A stretch of 64,000 bases of DNA from assembly GCF_013423485.1 (NCBI RefSeq), contig NZ_JABFFR010000005.1, forward strand, positions 62,001-126,000. The letters are read 5' to 3'. Both the position numbers and the translations under genes were made by a program. The notes below the pieces were generated by a model, which saw only the letters and a list, made by a program, of their open reading frames with translations, was not told the origin of the DNA and searched no databases. Every line of letters begins with the position of its first letter. Positions within the stretch are counted from its first letter, which is position 1. Of the stretch, positions 51,417-60,268 are shown piece by piece. The DNA comes from Azospirillum oleiclasticum (GTDB lineage Bacteria > Pseudomonadota > Alphaproteobacteria > Azospirillales > Azospirillaceae).

Positions 51417-53078
51417 GTGGACGGTGATTTCACCACGGCCCGGCGGGCGTGGAACACGCTGGAGACGAACCATCGCGAGCGGCTGGCGCGGGCATCCGCC
51501 ATCACCGGCGGCAAGGTGGTGGATGCGGCCGACACGGTGGCGCTGCTGGAGGCGGTGATCGAGCCCGGCGACCGCGTGTGCATCGAGGGCAACAACCAGA
51601 AGCACGCGGATTTCCTGGCTAAGTGTCTGTCGCAATGCTCGCCGGAGCGGCTGCACGGGCTGCACATCGTGCAGTCCAATCTGGCGCTGCCGGCGCATCT
51701 CGACGTGTTCGAGCGTGGCATCGCCGACCGGCTGGATTTCTGCTACTCCGGCCCGCAGGGGCTGCGGATGGGGCGGCTGGTGGACGAGGGGAAGATCAAA
51801 CTCGGCGCCATCCACACCTATCTGGAGCTCTACAGCCGCTATTTCTGCGACCTGACACCGCGCGTCAGCTTCATCGCGGCGGAGGCGGCGGACGCCGACG
51901 GCAACCTCTACACCGGCGCCAACACCGAGGACACGCCGGCCATCGTGGAGGCGACGGCCTTCAAGTCCGGCATCCTGATCGCCCAGGTCAACCGGCTGGT
52001 GGACCGGGTGCCGCGGGTGGACGTGCCGGGCGACTGGGTCAGCTTCGTGGTCCAGGCGCCCAAGCCGCACTACATCGAGCCGATCTTCACCCGCGACCCG
52101 GCCGTCATCTCCGAGGTGCAGATCCTCATGGCGATGATGGTGATCCGCGGCATCTACGAGGAGTACGGCATCACCCGGCTGAACCACGGCATCGGCTTCG
52201 ACACCGCCGCCATCGAGCTGATCCTGCCGACCTACGCCGAGGACCTGGGGCTCAAGGGCAAGATCTGCCAGTACCTGTCGGTCAACCCCTGCCCGACGCT
52301 GATCCCCGCCATCGAGTCCGGCTTCATCGAGGGCATCCACTGCGCGGGGTCGGAGCTGGGGATGGAGGCGTACGTCTCCGCACGCTCCGACGTGTTCTTC
52401 ATCGGGCGGGACGGGACGATGCGCTCCAACCGCATCTTCTGCCAGCTCGCCGGGCATTACGCGGACCTGTTCATCGGCTCGACGCTCCAGATCGACCTGG
52501 AGGGCAACAGCTCCACCGCCACGCTCAGCCGCATCACCGGCTTCGGCGGGGCGCCCAACTTCGGTTGCGAATCCCGCGGGCGCCGCCACGCCAGCCCCGG
52601 CTGGCTGAAGGCCGGGCGGGAGCAGCCGCGGCCCGGAACCATGCCGCGCGGGCGCAAGCTGGTGGTGCAGATCGTCGAGACGTTCGGCGACGGCATGGCG
52701 CCGACCTTCGTGGAGCGGCTGGACGCCTGGACCCTGCAGGAGCGGTTCGGCCTGCCGCTGCCGCCGGTGATGGTCTATGGCGAGGACCTGACCCACATCG
52801 TGACCGAGGAGGGCATCGCCAACCTGCTGCTCTGCGAGACCATGGAGGAGCGGGAGCAGGCCATCCGCGGTGTCGCCGGCTACACCCCCGTCGGCCTCGC
52901 CCGCGACCGCGCCATGGTGGAGCGGCTGCGCGAGAAGGGGGCCGTGCGCTACCCGGAGGACATGGGCGTCGACCCCAGGCTCGCCACCCGCGACCTGCTG
53001 GCCGCCCGCTCCATCCGCGACCTCGTGCGCTGGTCCGGCGGCCTGTACGACCCGCCGGCGCGTTTCCGGAACTGGTGA
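51417..53078 (+). CDS. mdcA: malonate decarboxylase alpha subunit MdcA (acetyl-S-ACP:malonate ACP transferase)
   Basis: The 553-residue protein matches MdcA throughout: TLETNHRERLARASAITGGK, FIEGIHCAGSELGMEAYVSA, GFGGAPNFGCESRGRRHASP and VTEEGIANLLLC. MdcA swaps acetate for malonate on the thiol of the acyl carrier protein. GTG 51417 has GAGG just upstream; a much longer frame starting in the permease gene was rejected. It opens the mdcACDEGBH set, whose genes are spaced by at most 6 bp or overlap. Confidence 0.95.
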   Translation: MDGDFTTARRAWNTLETNHRERLARASAITGGKVVDAADTVALLEAVIEPGDRVCIEGNNQKHADFLAKCLSQCSPERLHGLHIVQSNLALPAHLDVFERGIADRLDFCYSGPQGLRMGRLVDEGKIKLGAIHTYLELYSRYFCDLTPRVSFIAAEAADADGNLYTGANTEDTPAIVEATAFKSGILIAQVNRLVDRVPRVDVPGDWVSFVVQAPKPHYIEPIFTRDPAVISEVQILMAMMVIRGIYEEYGITRLNHGIGFDTAAIELILPTYAEDLGLKGKICQYLSVNPCPTLIPAIESGFIEGIHCAGSELGMEAYVSARSDVFFIGRDGTMRSNRIFCQLAGHYADLFIGSTLQIDLEGNSSTATLSRITGFGGAPNFGCESRGRRHASPGWLKAGREQPRPGTMPRGRKLVVQIVETFGDGMAPTFVERLDAWTLQERFGLPLPPVMVYGEDLTHIVTEEGIANLLLCETMEEREQAIRGVAGYTPVGLARDRAMVERLREKGAVRYPEDMGVDPRLATRDLLAARSIRDLVRWSGGLYDPPARFRNW

Positions 53079-53084
53079 GATCCC

Positions 53085-53402
53085 ATGGAACATCTTGAGT
53101 TCGACATCGCCGGGTGGGCCGGCGTGAACCCCGCGCGGGACCATGTGCTGGTCGGCGTCGTGGGCTCCGGGAACCTGGAGGTGATGATCGAGCGGGCCGA
53201 GCTGGCCGGGCGCTGCGCGGTCGCCATCGACACCTCGATCCACGGCTTCGCGCCCACGTGGCGCCGCGTGGTGGAGGATTTCCTGGCCCGGCACCGGCTG
53301 GGCGACGTGCGCGTCTCCATCAACGACGGCGGGGCAACGCCCGCGGTGGTGGGGCTGCGGCTCGACCAGGCGGCGGCGGAGTACACCGGGGGCGTACGGT
53401 GA
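53085..53402 (+). CDS. mdcC: malonate decarboxylase acyl carrier protein (delta subunit) MdcC
   Basis: A 105-residue carrier protein. VGVVGSGNLEVMIE contains Ser28, the site to which the 2'-(5''-phosphoribosyl)-3'-dephospho-CoA prosthetic group is attached. Length is normal for MdcC. It starts 6 bp after mdcA, and its TGA overlaps the mdcD GTG. Confidence 0.95.
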   Translation: MEHLEFDIAGWAGVNPARDHVLVGVVGSGNLEVMIERAELAGRCAVAIDTSIHGFAPTWRRVVEDFLARHRLGDVRVSINDGGATPAVVGLRLDQAAAEYTGGVR

Positions 53403-54295
53403 GGCCGGCACGGCACAGTTACTATGAGGCGACGGCGCGCCGCCGCCTCGCCGGGCTGCTGGACGAGGGCAGCTTCCGCGAGTACTGCCCGCCGACCATG
53501 CGGCTGACCAGCCCGCATCTGCCCGCACTCGGCGTGCCGGTCGCCTTCGACGATGGTGTGGCGGTGGGGGAGGGCAGGGTGCAGGGCCGTCCGGTGCTGG
53601 TCGCGGCCCAGGAGGGCGGCTTCATGGGCGGCGCGGTGGGGGAGGTGCACGGCGCCAAGATCACCGGTCTGCTGGAGCGCGCGCTGGACGTACGCCCCGA
53701 CGGCGTGGTCCTGCTGCTCGACACCGGGGGTGTACGCCTGCACGAGGCGAACGCCGGGCTGATCGCCATGGGGGAGATCCAGCGGGCGGTGCTGGCGGTG
53801 CGGCACGCCGGCGTGTCCGTCATCGCCGCCATCGGCGGGCGCAACGGCTGCTACGGCGGCATGTCGATGGTGGCCCGCTCCTGCGACCGGATCGTGATGA
53901 GCGAGGAGGGGCGGCTCAGCATCTCCGGCCCCGAGGTGATCGAGACGGTGGAGGGCATCGAGGAGTTCGACAGCCAGGACCGCGCGCTGGTCTGGCGCAC
54001 CATGGGCGGCAAGCACCGCCGCCTGCTGGGGGAGGCGGACGCGCTGGTGCCCGACGACATCGGCGCCTTCCGCACCGCGATCGCCGGCTTCCTCGACCGG
54101 CCGCGCCCGATCACGCTGGACGCGCTGATGGCGGAACAGGCGCGTCTCGCCGCCCGTCTCGAGCGCTTCGCCGGCTGCCGCGACGGGGTGGAGGTGTGGG
54201 AACGGCTGGGCGTGGCGGAGCCGAAGCGCGTGCCAGACCTTGGGATCGACGCCTTCAACGCCCTGCTTCCATCGCCTGCGGAGGCCGCGGAATGA
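53399..54295 (+). CDS. mdcD: malonate decarboxylase beta subunit MdcD
   Basis: The 298-residue protein of the carboxyltransferase/crotonase fold carries SYYEATARRRLAGLLDEGSF, LLLDTGGVRLHEANAGLIAM and IGGRNGCYGGMSMVA, all typical of MdcD. With MdcE it releases CO2 from malonyl-S-ACP to give acetyl-S-ACP. GTG start at 53399 (GTGA overlap with mdcC); an in-frame start inside mdcC was rejected. Confidence 0.95.
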   Translation: MRPARHSYYEATARRRLAGLLDEGSFREYCPPTMRLTSPHLPALGVPVAFDDGVAVGEGRVQGRPVLVAAQEGGFMGGAVGEVHGAKITGLLERALDVRPDGVVLLLDTGGVRLHEANAGLIAMGEIQRAVLAVRHAGVSVIAAIGGRNGCYGGMSMVARSCDRIVMSEEGRLSISGPEVIETVEGIEEFDSQDRALVWRTMGGKHRRLLGEADALVPDDIGAFRTAIAGFLDRPRPITLDALMAEQARLAARLERFAGCRDGVEVWERLGVAEPKRVPDLGIDAFNALLPSPAEAAE

Positions 54296-55011
54296 TCGCG
54301 CATCCCACCGACCGGCTGCTCGACGCGCTGTTCGAGCGCCACGACGTCCGTCACGAGGACAACATGGTCATCGCCGGGGAGGGGTGGCTGGACGGGCGCG
54401 CGGTCGCCGTCATCGGCACCACCGACCGCGCCTTCATCGGGGTGGAGACGGCGCTGGCGCTCGCCGACCATGTGCTGGCCGTGCTGCGCGACCATCCCGG
54501 CCGGCCGATCCTGCTGATCGTCGACAACGGCGGCCAGCGCCTGTCGCGCTGGGACGAGCTGATGGGCAACAACGGCGTCATCGCCCATCTGACCACGTGC
54601 CTGGACTTCGCCCGGCGCAACGGGCACCGGGTGGTCGGCGTGGTGCACGGGCTGGCGGTCAGCGGCGGCTTCATGGCGACGGGGATGGCGACGGCCGCCT
54701 GCCACGCGTTGCCGGGGGCGGAGCTGCGGGTGATGGTGCCCGACGCCATGGCCCGCATCACCCGCATCCCGCTCGACCGCTTGATGGCGCTGTTCGAGAC
54801 GCAGCCGGTGCTGGCGCCGGGGGCGGAGAACTTCGTGCGCATCGGCGGCCTGCACGGGGTGTGGGAGGGCGACCCGCGCGAGGGCCTGCGCGCGGCACTG
54901 GACGCCACGGACCCCGAGGACGACCCGCGCCGCCGCCTGGGCGCCGAACGCGGCGGGCGGGGCAGGGCGGCTGACGTGGCGGCGCTCGTGCGCGCCGGCG
55001 CGGGCGCCTGA
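54292..55011 (+). CDS. mdcE: malonate decarboxylase gamma subunit MdcE
   Basis: The 239-residue partner of MdcD has a biotin-independent carboxyltransferase-type fold: LLIVDNGGQRLSRWDELMGN, VVGVVHGLAVSGGFMATGMA and a helical end. It overlaps mdcD by four bases (ATGA). The C-terminus is extended by an Arg/Gly/Ala-rich tail. Confidence 0.93.
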   Translation: MIAHPTDRLLDALFERHDVRHEDNMVIAGEGWLDGRAVAVIGTTDRAFIGVETALALADHVLAVLRDHPGRPILLIVDNGGQRLSRWDELMGNNGVIAHLTTCLDFARRNGHRVVGVVHGLAVSGGFMATGMATAACHALPGAELRVMVPDAMARITRIPLDRLMALFETQPVLAPGAENFVRIGGLHGVWEGDPREGLRAALDATDPEDDPRRRLGAERGGRGRAADVAALVRAGAGA

Positions 55012-55016
55012 CCGGC

Positions 55017-55649
55017 ATGAGGCTGCCGCGGCATTGTCTGGTCTGGGCGGCCCCGGAATGGGCGGAGCCGGCCGACCCCCGTGACCGGGCGCTGGTCATG
55101 GAATGGCTGGCGCTCGGCCGCCCGGCCATCGTCCGACGCCCGCTGCCGGGCGAGGCCGCGAGCCGTGTTCCGCTCGGGATCCCGCTGCCGCTGGCGCAGG
55201 GCCGTCGCCGCGTGGCGCTGTCGGTCCCGCCCGCCGCGCTGCGCCGCACCGAACCACCGCCGCGGCTGGCCGACGCGCTGGGGGCGGCCCCCGACCGCTG
55301 GAGCCGGCCCTTGGCGGAGCTGGCCGACGCGCTGCCGGAGGCGCGCGTCTACGGCTCGCTGGCCTGGGAGTGGCTGACGGGGGAGGGGTATCTGCGGCCC
55401 GGCTCCGACCTCGACCTGTCGGTGCCGGTGGCGGGGCGGGCGGCGCTCGACCGCGCGCTGGCGGTGCTGGGGGAGCGGGTGGCTTGGGCCGACCCGCGGC
55501 TCGACGGCGAGCTGGAGCTGCCCGGCGGCGACGGGGTGGCGTGGCGCGAGCTGCTGACCGACGCCCCGCGCCTGCTGGTGAAGGGCGGCACCGACGCCAC
55601 GCTGCGCCCGCGCGCGGCGCTGCTCGCCGGGCTGGACGCGGCGCCATGA
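55017..55649 (+). CDS. mdcG: phosphoribosyl-dephospho-CoA transferase MdcG
   Basis: A 210-residue nucleotidyltransferase. LPRHCLVWAAPEWAEPADPR at the start and VYGSLAWEWLTGEGYL with GSDLDLSVPV (the GS and DxD metal motif) identify it as MdcG/CitX-like. It transfers the prosthetic group precursor to apo-MdcC. It lies 5 bp after mdcE and overlaps mdcB by four bases. The N-terminal half is unusually arginine- and proline-rich, perhaps only due to GC bias. Confidence 0.92.
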   Translation: MRLPRHCLVWAAPEWAEPADPRDRALVMEWLALGRPAIVRRPLPGEAASRVPLGIPLPLAQGRRRVALSVPPAALRRTEPPPRLADALGAAPDRWSRPLAELADALPEARVYGSLAWEWLTGEGYLRPGSDLDLSVPVAGRAALDRALAVLGERVAWADPRLDGELELPGGDGVAWRELLTDAPRLLVKGGTDATLRPRAALLAGLDAAP

Positions 55650-56497
55650 CGGCGCTGGCGCTCGCCGCGCCGGCGGTGGACGGCCCGGCGGTGAACGGCC
55701 GGCGGGTGGAGCGGGCGGCGCGGCTGGCGCTGCTGGGCGAACTCGCCTGCTTCCCGAAGCCGGGGCTGGTCAGCTTCGTCGATGCCGGCAGCCACGCGGA
55801 CATGGACGCCACCAGCTTCCTGCGCAGCGTCATCGGGCTGTCCGGCTATTTCCACGACATGGCGGCGGCGGGTGCGGCGGGTGCCGGCTTCGCCGCGCTG
55901 AACCGGATCGGGCGCGTCGCGGAGGTCGCCATGTTCCGCGCGACCGGCGGGGTGAACACCCACCGCGGCGCCGTCTTCGCGCTGGGCCTGCTGGCCGCCG
56001 CGGCGGGTGCGGCGGGGGAGGGTGCGGGGCCGGACGAGCTCTGCGCCCTGGTCGCGGAGCGCTGGGGTGCGGCCGTCCTGGCGGCCCGCGGCGACGAGCA
56101 AAGCCACGGCGCCGCTGTGCGGAAGCGTTACGGCGCCCCCGGCGCGCGGGAGGAGGCGGCGGCCGGCTTCCCCACCGTCACCCGCCACGCCCTACCGGCC
56201 TGGCGCGCCGCCCGCCGGAAGGGCGCCGATCCGGCCACCGCCGCGGTCCAGGCGTTCTTCGCCTCGGTGGCGGCACTGGAGGACACCAACCTGCTGCACC
56301 GCGGCGGGGTGGAGGGGCTGGCCCACGCCCGCGCCGCCGCCGCCGGCTTCCTCGACGCGGGCGGCGTGCTCGCCCCCGGCTGGCACGCCCGCGCGCTGGC
56401 GGTGCACCGTGGTTTCGTGGCGCGGCGGTTGAGCCCCGGCGGTTCGGCCGACATACTGGCCGCGACGCTGTTCCTGCTGGCGCTGGCGGAGGGTTGA
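55646..56497 (+). CDS. mdcB: triphosphoribosyl-dephospho-CoA synthase MdcB
   Basis: The 283-residue protein of the CitG/MdcB family has ALLGELACFPKPGLVSFVDA with GSHADMD, ATGGVNTHRGAVFALGLL, and LEDTNLLHRGG. It joins dephospho-CoA and ATP to make the precursor of the MdcC prosthetic group. ATG start overlaps the mdcG stop. The frame extends upstream through mdcG as a shadow. Confidence 0.93.
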   Translation: MTALALAAPAVDGPAVNGRRVERAARLALLGELACFPKPGLVSFVDAGSHADMDATSFLRSVIGLSGYFHDMAAAGAAGAGFAALNRIGRVAEVAMFRATGGVNTHRGAVFALGLLAAAAGAAGEGAGPDELCALVAERWGAAVLAARGDEQSHGAAVRKRYGAPGAREEAAAGFPTVTRHALPAWRAARRKGADPATAAVQAFFASVAALEDTNLLHRGGVEGLAHARAAAAGFLDAGGVLAPGWHARALAVHRGFVARRLSPGGSADILAATLFLLALAEG

Positions 56498-56500
56498 GCG

Positions 56501-57412
56501 GTGGGCCTGTGTCTCCTCTTCCCCGGCCAGGGCACCCAGCATCCGGCCATGTTCGAGCGGCTGGCCGGCGAGCCGGCGGCGGCCCCGGTGCTGGGAGCGC
56601 TGGCCGCCCGGCTCGGCGCCGACCCCATGGCCCTGCCCGAGGAACGGCTGGCGGAAAACCGCAACGCCCAGCTCCTGATGGTCGGGCACGCGCTGGCGCT
56701 CGCCGCCGTCCTGCGCGACCATGACCTGGAGCTGGAGCCGGTGGTGCTGGCCGGCTACAGCGTGGGGGAGATCGCGGCGCACGGCTTCGCCGGCGCCTTC
56801 GCCCCGGCCGACGCGCTCGCCCTGGCGGAGGAGCGGGCGCGCTGTATGGACGAGGCGGCCGCCGAGCCGCAGGGCATGCTGGGGCTGCGCGGCCTGCCGG
56901 TCGCCACCGCGCGGGCGCTGGCGGAGCAGGCGGGGGCCGCCGTCGCCATCGTCAACGGTCCCGATCATGTGGTGACCGGCGGCACGGTCGCGGCGCTCGA
57001 CCGGCTGGAGGCGCTGGCGGGGCCCGCCGGCGCCCATGTCCGGCGGCTGGCGGTGCGCGTCGCCTCCCACACGCCGCTGATCGCCGCCGCCGGTCCGCGG
57101 TTCGCGGCGGTGCTGGAGCGCACACCCTGGCGGCCGCCCGCGGTGCCGGTGCTGTCGGGCATCGACGGCCGGGCGGTCGCCGACCGCGCCGCCCTGCTGC
57201 GGCTGCTGCCCGCGCAGCTCCACACGGCCCTGGACTGGGCGCGCTGCCTCGAATCGGCACGGGAATACGGCGCCACCCGCTTCCTGGAGCTCGGTCCCGG
57301 CCGATCGCTGACGCGCATGGTCGAGGAAACGGCCCCCGGCCTGCCGGCCCGCGCCTGGGAGGATTTCCGGACACCGGCGGGAGTGGCCGCCTGGGCCGGC
57401 CGGGGCCGCTGA
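56501..57412 (+). CDS. mdcH: malonate decarboxylase epsilon subunit MdcH (malonyl transferase)
   Basis: A 303-residue acyltransferase of the FabD family: LLFPGQGTQHPAMFERL at the start, the nucleophile serine in GYSVGEIAAHG, and the histidine in VASHTPLI. It loads malonyl from malonyl-CoA on MdcC-type carrier to start the cycle. GTG start, 3 bp after mdcB. It ends the mdc set; no MdcL/M, MadL/M or MdcF-type malonate carrier and no MdcR-type LysR regulator follows. Confidence 0.93.
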   Translation: MGLCLLFPGQGTQHPAMFERLAGEPAAAPVLGALAARLGADPMALPEERLAENRNAQLLMVGHALALAAVLRDHDLELEPVVLAGYSVGEIAAHGFAGAFAPADALALAEERARCMDEAAAEPQGMLGLRGLPVATARALAEQAGAAVAIVNGPDHVVTGGTVAALDRLEALAGPAGAHVRRLAVRVASHTPLIAAAGPRFAAVLERTPWRPPAVPVLSGIDGRAVADRAALLRLLPAQLHTALDWARCLESAREYGATRFLELGPGRSLTRMVEETAPGLPARAWEDFRTPAGVAAWAGRGR

Positions 57413-57585
57413 CACGCGCCGCTTTGGACTCCTGCGTCCATTCGACACTGACCATCGACATACCCGGCGATGCAAGATATGCCGTTCATGGGAATGGCGT
57501 CGGCGCCGCGCTGTCCGCACTATCGGGTTCGACACACCGACAGTGGCAGCACCGCCGGCACCGGCGGGACAGGATTGACGGAAAC

Positions 57586-60144
57586 ATGATCCACGGCAAC
57601 GACAAGGGTCGGATCGACACCCTTGCCGGCATGCTTGTTCTCTTCGTGCTCGGCTGCATCGCCTTCGCCTTTGCCATGACGCTGCGCGCGTCCTGGCGGG
57701 TGGACGGCATCGCGGCCGAGGAATCGCGCACCGAGCTGCGCAAGGCGCTGGACGACGCGCACACCACCCTTGGCAAGCGGGCCATCGAATACAGCGTCTG
57801 GAACGACGCGGTCGATCATCTGGTCCTGAGTTTCGACGCCGACTGGGCGACCGCGAATGTCGGCCCCTACGCCGAGCGTCTCTGGCGGCTCGATCGCAGC
57901 GTCGCCGTGGATGGCGCCGACCGTTTGCTCTACGCGTCGGCCGACGGCGCCCTGCTGGCCACCGCCGGCGCCGCGATGGAGGAGGTCGCCGCCCTGCGCC
58001 CGGTCTTCGAGGCGGCGCGCGGCAGCGCCGGCACGGCGAGCGGGATCGTCGCCATCGGGCAGGAGCTGTATCTGTTCGGCGCCAGCGTGCTGGACCGCGA
58101 GCCGGGCTGGACGGGGCCGCCGCTGCCGGCACCGCTGCCGGTCCAGGTGTTCCTGCGCAGCCTGCGGCACGAGCTGGTCCGCATCGGCGAGGACCGCAAC
58201 ATCGCGCGGCTGCATTTCGACCCCGCCGCGGGCGGCCCTCTGGCATCCGAGACGCCCATCCTGCACGAGCCGCTGACCGACATCAGCGGACGCCCCGTCG
58301 GATCCGTGGCGTGGGTGCCGGAGCGGCCGGGCAGCTTGGTGATCGCCGACGCGGCCCCCTACGGCGCCGCCTTCTCGATCGCGCTCGCGGCGCTGCTGCT
58401 GCTGTTCCTGCGCGCGTTGCTCCGCCTGCGCCGGCAGGACGCGCTGCACCTCAGCGAGGCGCGGCTGGTCCAGGCCCAGCGCATCGCCCGCCTCGCCCAC
58501 GCCGTGCACCGGTCGGACGGCCGGCTGGAGGCGTCCGCCCTGCTGGAAACCATGCTGGGCGGTCCGGCGGGAGCGCTGACGCGGCTGTCCGACTATCTCG
58601 GGCATGTTCCCGAGGACCGCCGGGCGGAGCTGGAGGAGGCCTACCGTGCGGCGTGGGAGCGGCGGGAGCGCTTCGATCTGGAATACCCGCTGCGGTGCGC
58701 CGACAACGAGAGCCTGCATGTCCGCGAACTGGGCGAGCCGGTGACGGACGGCAGCGGCCGCGTGCAGGGGATCATCACCGTCATCCAGGACATCACCGAC
58801 CGCCGCCGGGCGGAGGAGCTGATCCGCTATCAGGCGCGCTTCGATCCGCTGACCAACCTGCCCAACCGCACGATGTTCTTCGAGCGGTTGCAGCAGGAGA
58901 TCCGCCGCGCCCAGCGCGAGGGCGTGCGCGCGGCGCTGCTGTTCATCGATCTCGACCGCTTCAAATGGGTCAACGACACGCTGGGCCACGGCACCGGCGA
59001 CCTGCTGCTGCGCGAGGCGGCGGCGCGGCTGCAGGCCTGCGTGCGCGAGACGGACACGGTGGCGCGGCTGGGCGGCGACGAGTTCACGGTCATCCTGTCC
59101 GCCATCCGCAGCGAGGCGGAGGTGGACCGCATCGTGCGCCGCATCCTCGCCACCCTCGAGGAGCCCTTCCAGGCCGACGGGCGCACGCTGCACATCTCCG
59201 CCAGCATCGGCATCACCTTCGCCCCCGACCAGGGCACCGACCCGCAGGTGCTGCTGAAGAACGCCGACGTCGCCATGTACCAGGCCAAGCAGCGGCGGGC
59301 GGAGCACTGGATCCGCTACAGCCGCGACATGGACGCCGACGCGCTGGAGCGGCTGACCCTGGAGGGCGACCTGCGCAAGGCGCTGCGGAGCGGCGCCGAG
59401 CTGGAGCTGCTGATGCAGCCGATCGTCGCCATGGACAGCGGCCGGATGACGGGGGCGGAGGCGCTGCTGCGCTGGCACCACCCCGAACGGGGGACGCTGC
59501 CGCCCGAGGAGTTCGTCCCGATGGCGGAGACCAGCGGCCTGATCATCCCGCTCGGCAACTGGGTGCTGGCGTCGGCCGGCCGGCAGCTCGCCGAATGGCG
59601 GGCGCAGGGGCTGGACGACCTGCGGCTGGCGGTCAACGTCTCGGCCGTGCAGATCATGCACCCCGAATTCGAACGCACGGTGCGCGGCGTGATCGAGGCG
59701 AACGGCGTGGCCCCCGACCGGCTGGTGCTGGAGCTGACGGAAAGCGTCATGCTGGACAGCAGCGGCCATACGCTGGAGCGGATGCGGTCGCTGCACGCGC
59801 TGGGCGTCCGCTTCGCGCTGGACGATTTCGGCACCGGCTACGCGTCGCTCAACGGGCTGAAGCAGCTGCCGGTCTCGATCGTGAAGATCGACCGCAGCTT
59901 CGTGCACAGCATGGAGGAGAACGCCGCCGACCGCGAGGTGATCGGCGCCGTCGTCCGGCTCGCCGCCGCGCTGGACATCGCCACCGTGGCCGAAGGGGTG
60001 GAGACGCCGGAGCAGTACAGCCTGATCCGTGCCACCGGCTGCGCCTTCGCCCAGGGGTTCCACATCGATCCGCCCATGCCGGCGGCGCGCTTCACCCGCA
60101 TGGCCGCCGGCCGGGACGCACCGGCCGCCGTGGTGAATGGCTGA
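57586..60144 (+). CDS. membrane sensor with CHASE4-like, PAS, GGDEF and EAL domains
   Basis: The 852-residue protein starts with a membrane segment (about 12-32) and a periplasmic CHASE4-like domain (KRAIEYSVWNDAVDHLVLSF onward). A second membrane segment (about 262-285) and a PAS-like region follow. Next is a diguanylate cyclase domain with intact RLGGDEF and a phosphodiesterase domain with EALLRW, DDFGTGYASL and ELTES. Both catalytic motifs are complete, so either activity is possible. ATG 57586 puts the membrane segment first. It stands alone after mdcH (173-bp gap) and could set c-di-GMP for the PilZ chemoreceptor in the same genome. Confidence 0.9.
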   Translation: MIHGNDKGRIDTLAGMLVLFVLGCIAFAFAMTLRASWRVDGIAAEESRTELRKALDDAHTTLGKRAIEYSVWNDAVDHLVLSFDADWATANVGPYAERLWRLDRSVAVDGADRLLYASADGALLATAGAAMEEVAALRPVFEAARGSAGTASGIVAIGQELYLFGASVLDREPGWTGPPLPAPLPVQVFLRSLRHELVRIGEDRNIARLHFDPAAGGPLASETPILHEPLTDISGRPVGSVAWVPERPGSLVIADAAPYGAAFSIALAALLLLFLRALLRLRRQDALHLSEARLVQAQRIARLAHAVHRSDGRLEASALLETMLGGPAGALTRLSDYLGHVPEDRRAELEEAYRAAWERRERFDLEYPLRCADNESLHVRELGEPVTDGSGRVQGIITVIQDITDRRRAEELIRYQARFDPLTNLPNRTMFFERLQQEIRRAQREGVRAALLFIDLDRFKWVNDTLGHGTGDLLLREAAARLQACVRETDTVARLGGDEFTVILSAIRSEAEVDRIVRRILATLEEPFQADGRTLHISASIGITFAPDQGTDPQVLLKNADVAMYQAKQRRAEHWIRYSRDMDADALERLTLEGDLRKALRSGAELELLMQPIVAMDSGRMTGAEALLRWHHPERGTLPPEEFVPMAETSGLIIPLGNWVLASAGRQLAEWRAQGLDDLRLAVNVSAVQIMHPEFERTVRGVIEANGVAPDRLVLELTESVMLDSSGHTLERMRSLHALGVRFALDDFGTGYASLNGLKQLPVSIVKIDRSFVHSMEENAADREVIGAVVRLAAALDIATVAEGVETPEQYSLIRATGCAFAQGFHIDPPMPAARFTRMAAGRDAPAAVVNG

Positions 60145-60268
60145 ACGGTCCCCGCAAGGGTGCCCCGCCGAAGCCGCGGGTCACCGGCGGCGCCGGTGCC
60201 GGTAGGATGCGGCCGCCGCCGGACCCGCCGCCGCGGCGCCGGACGACCAGACCACGGGAAACGCCGCC

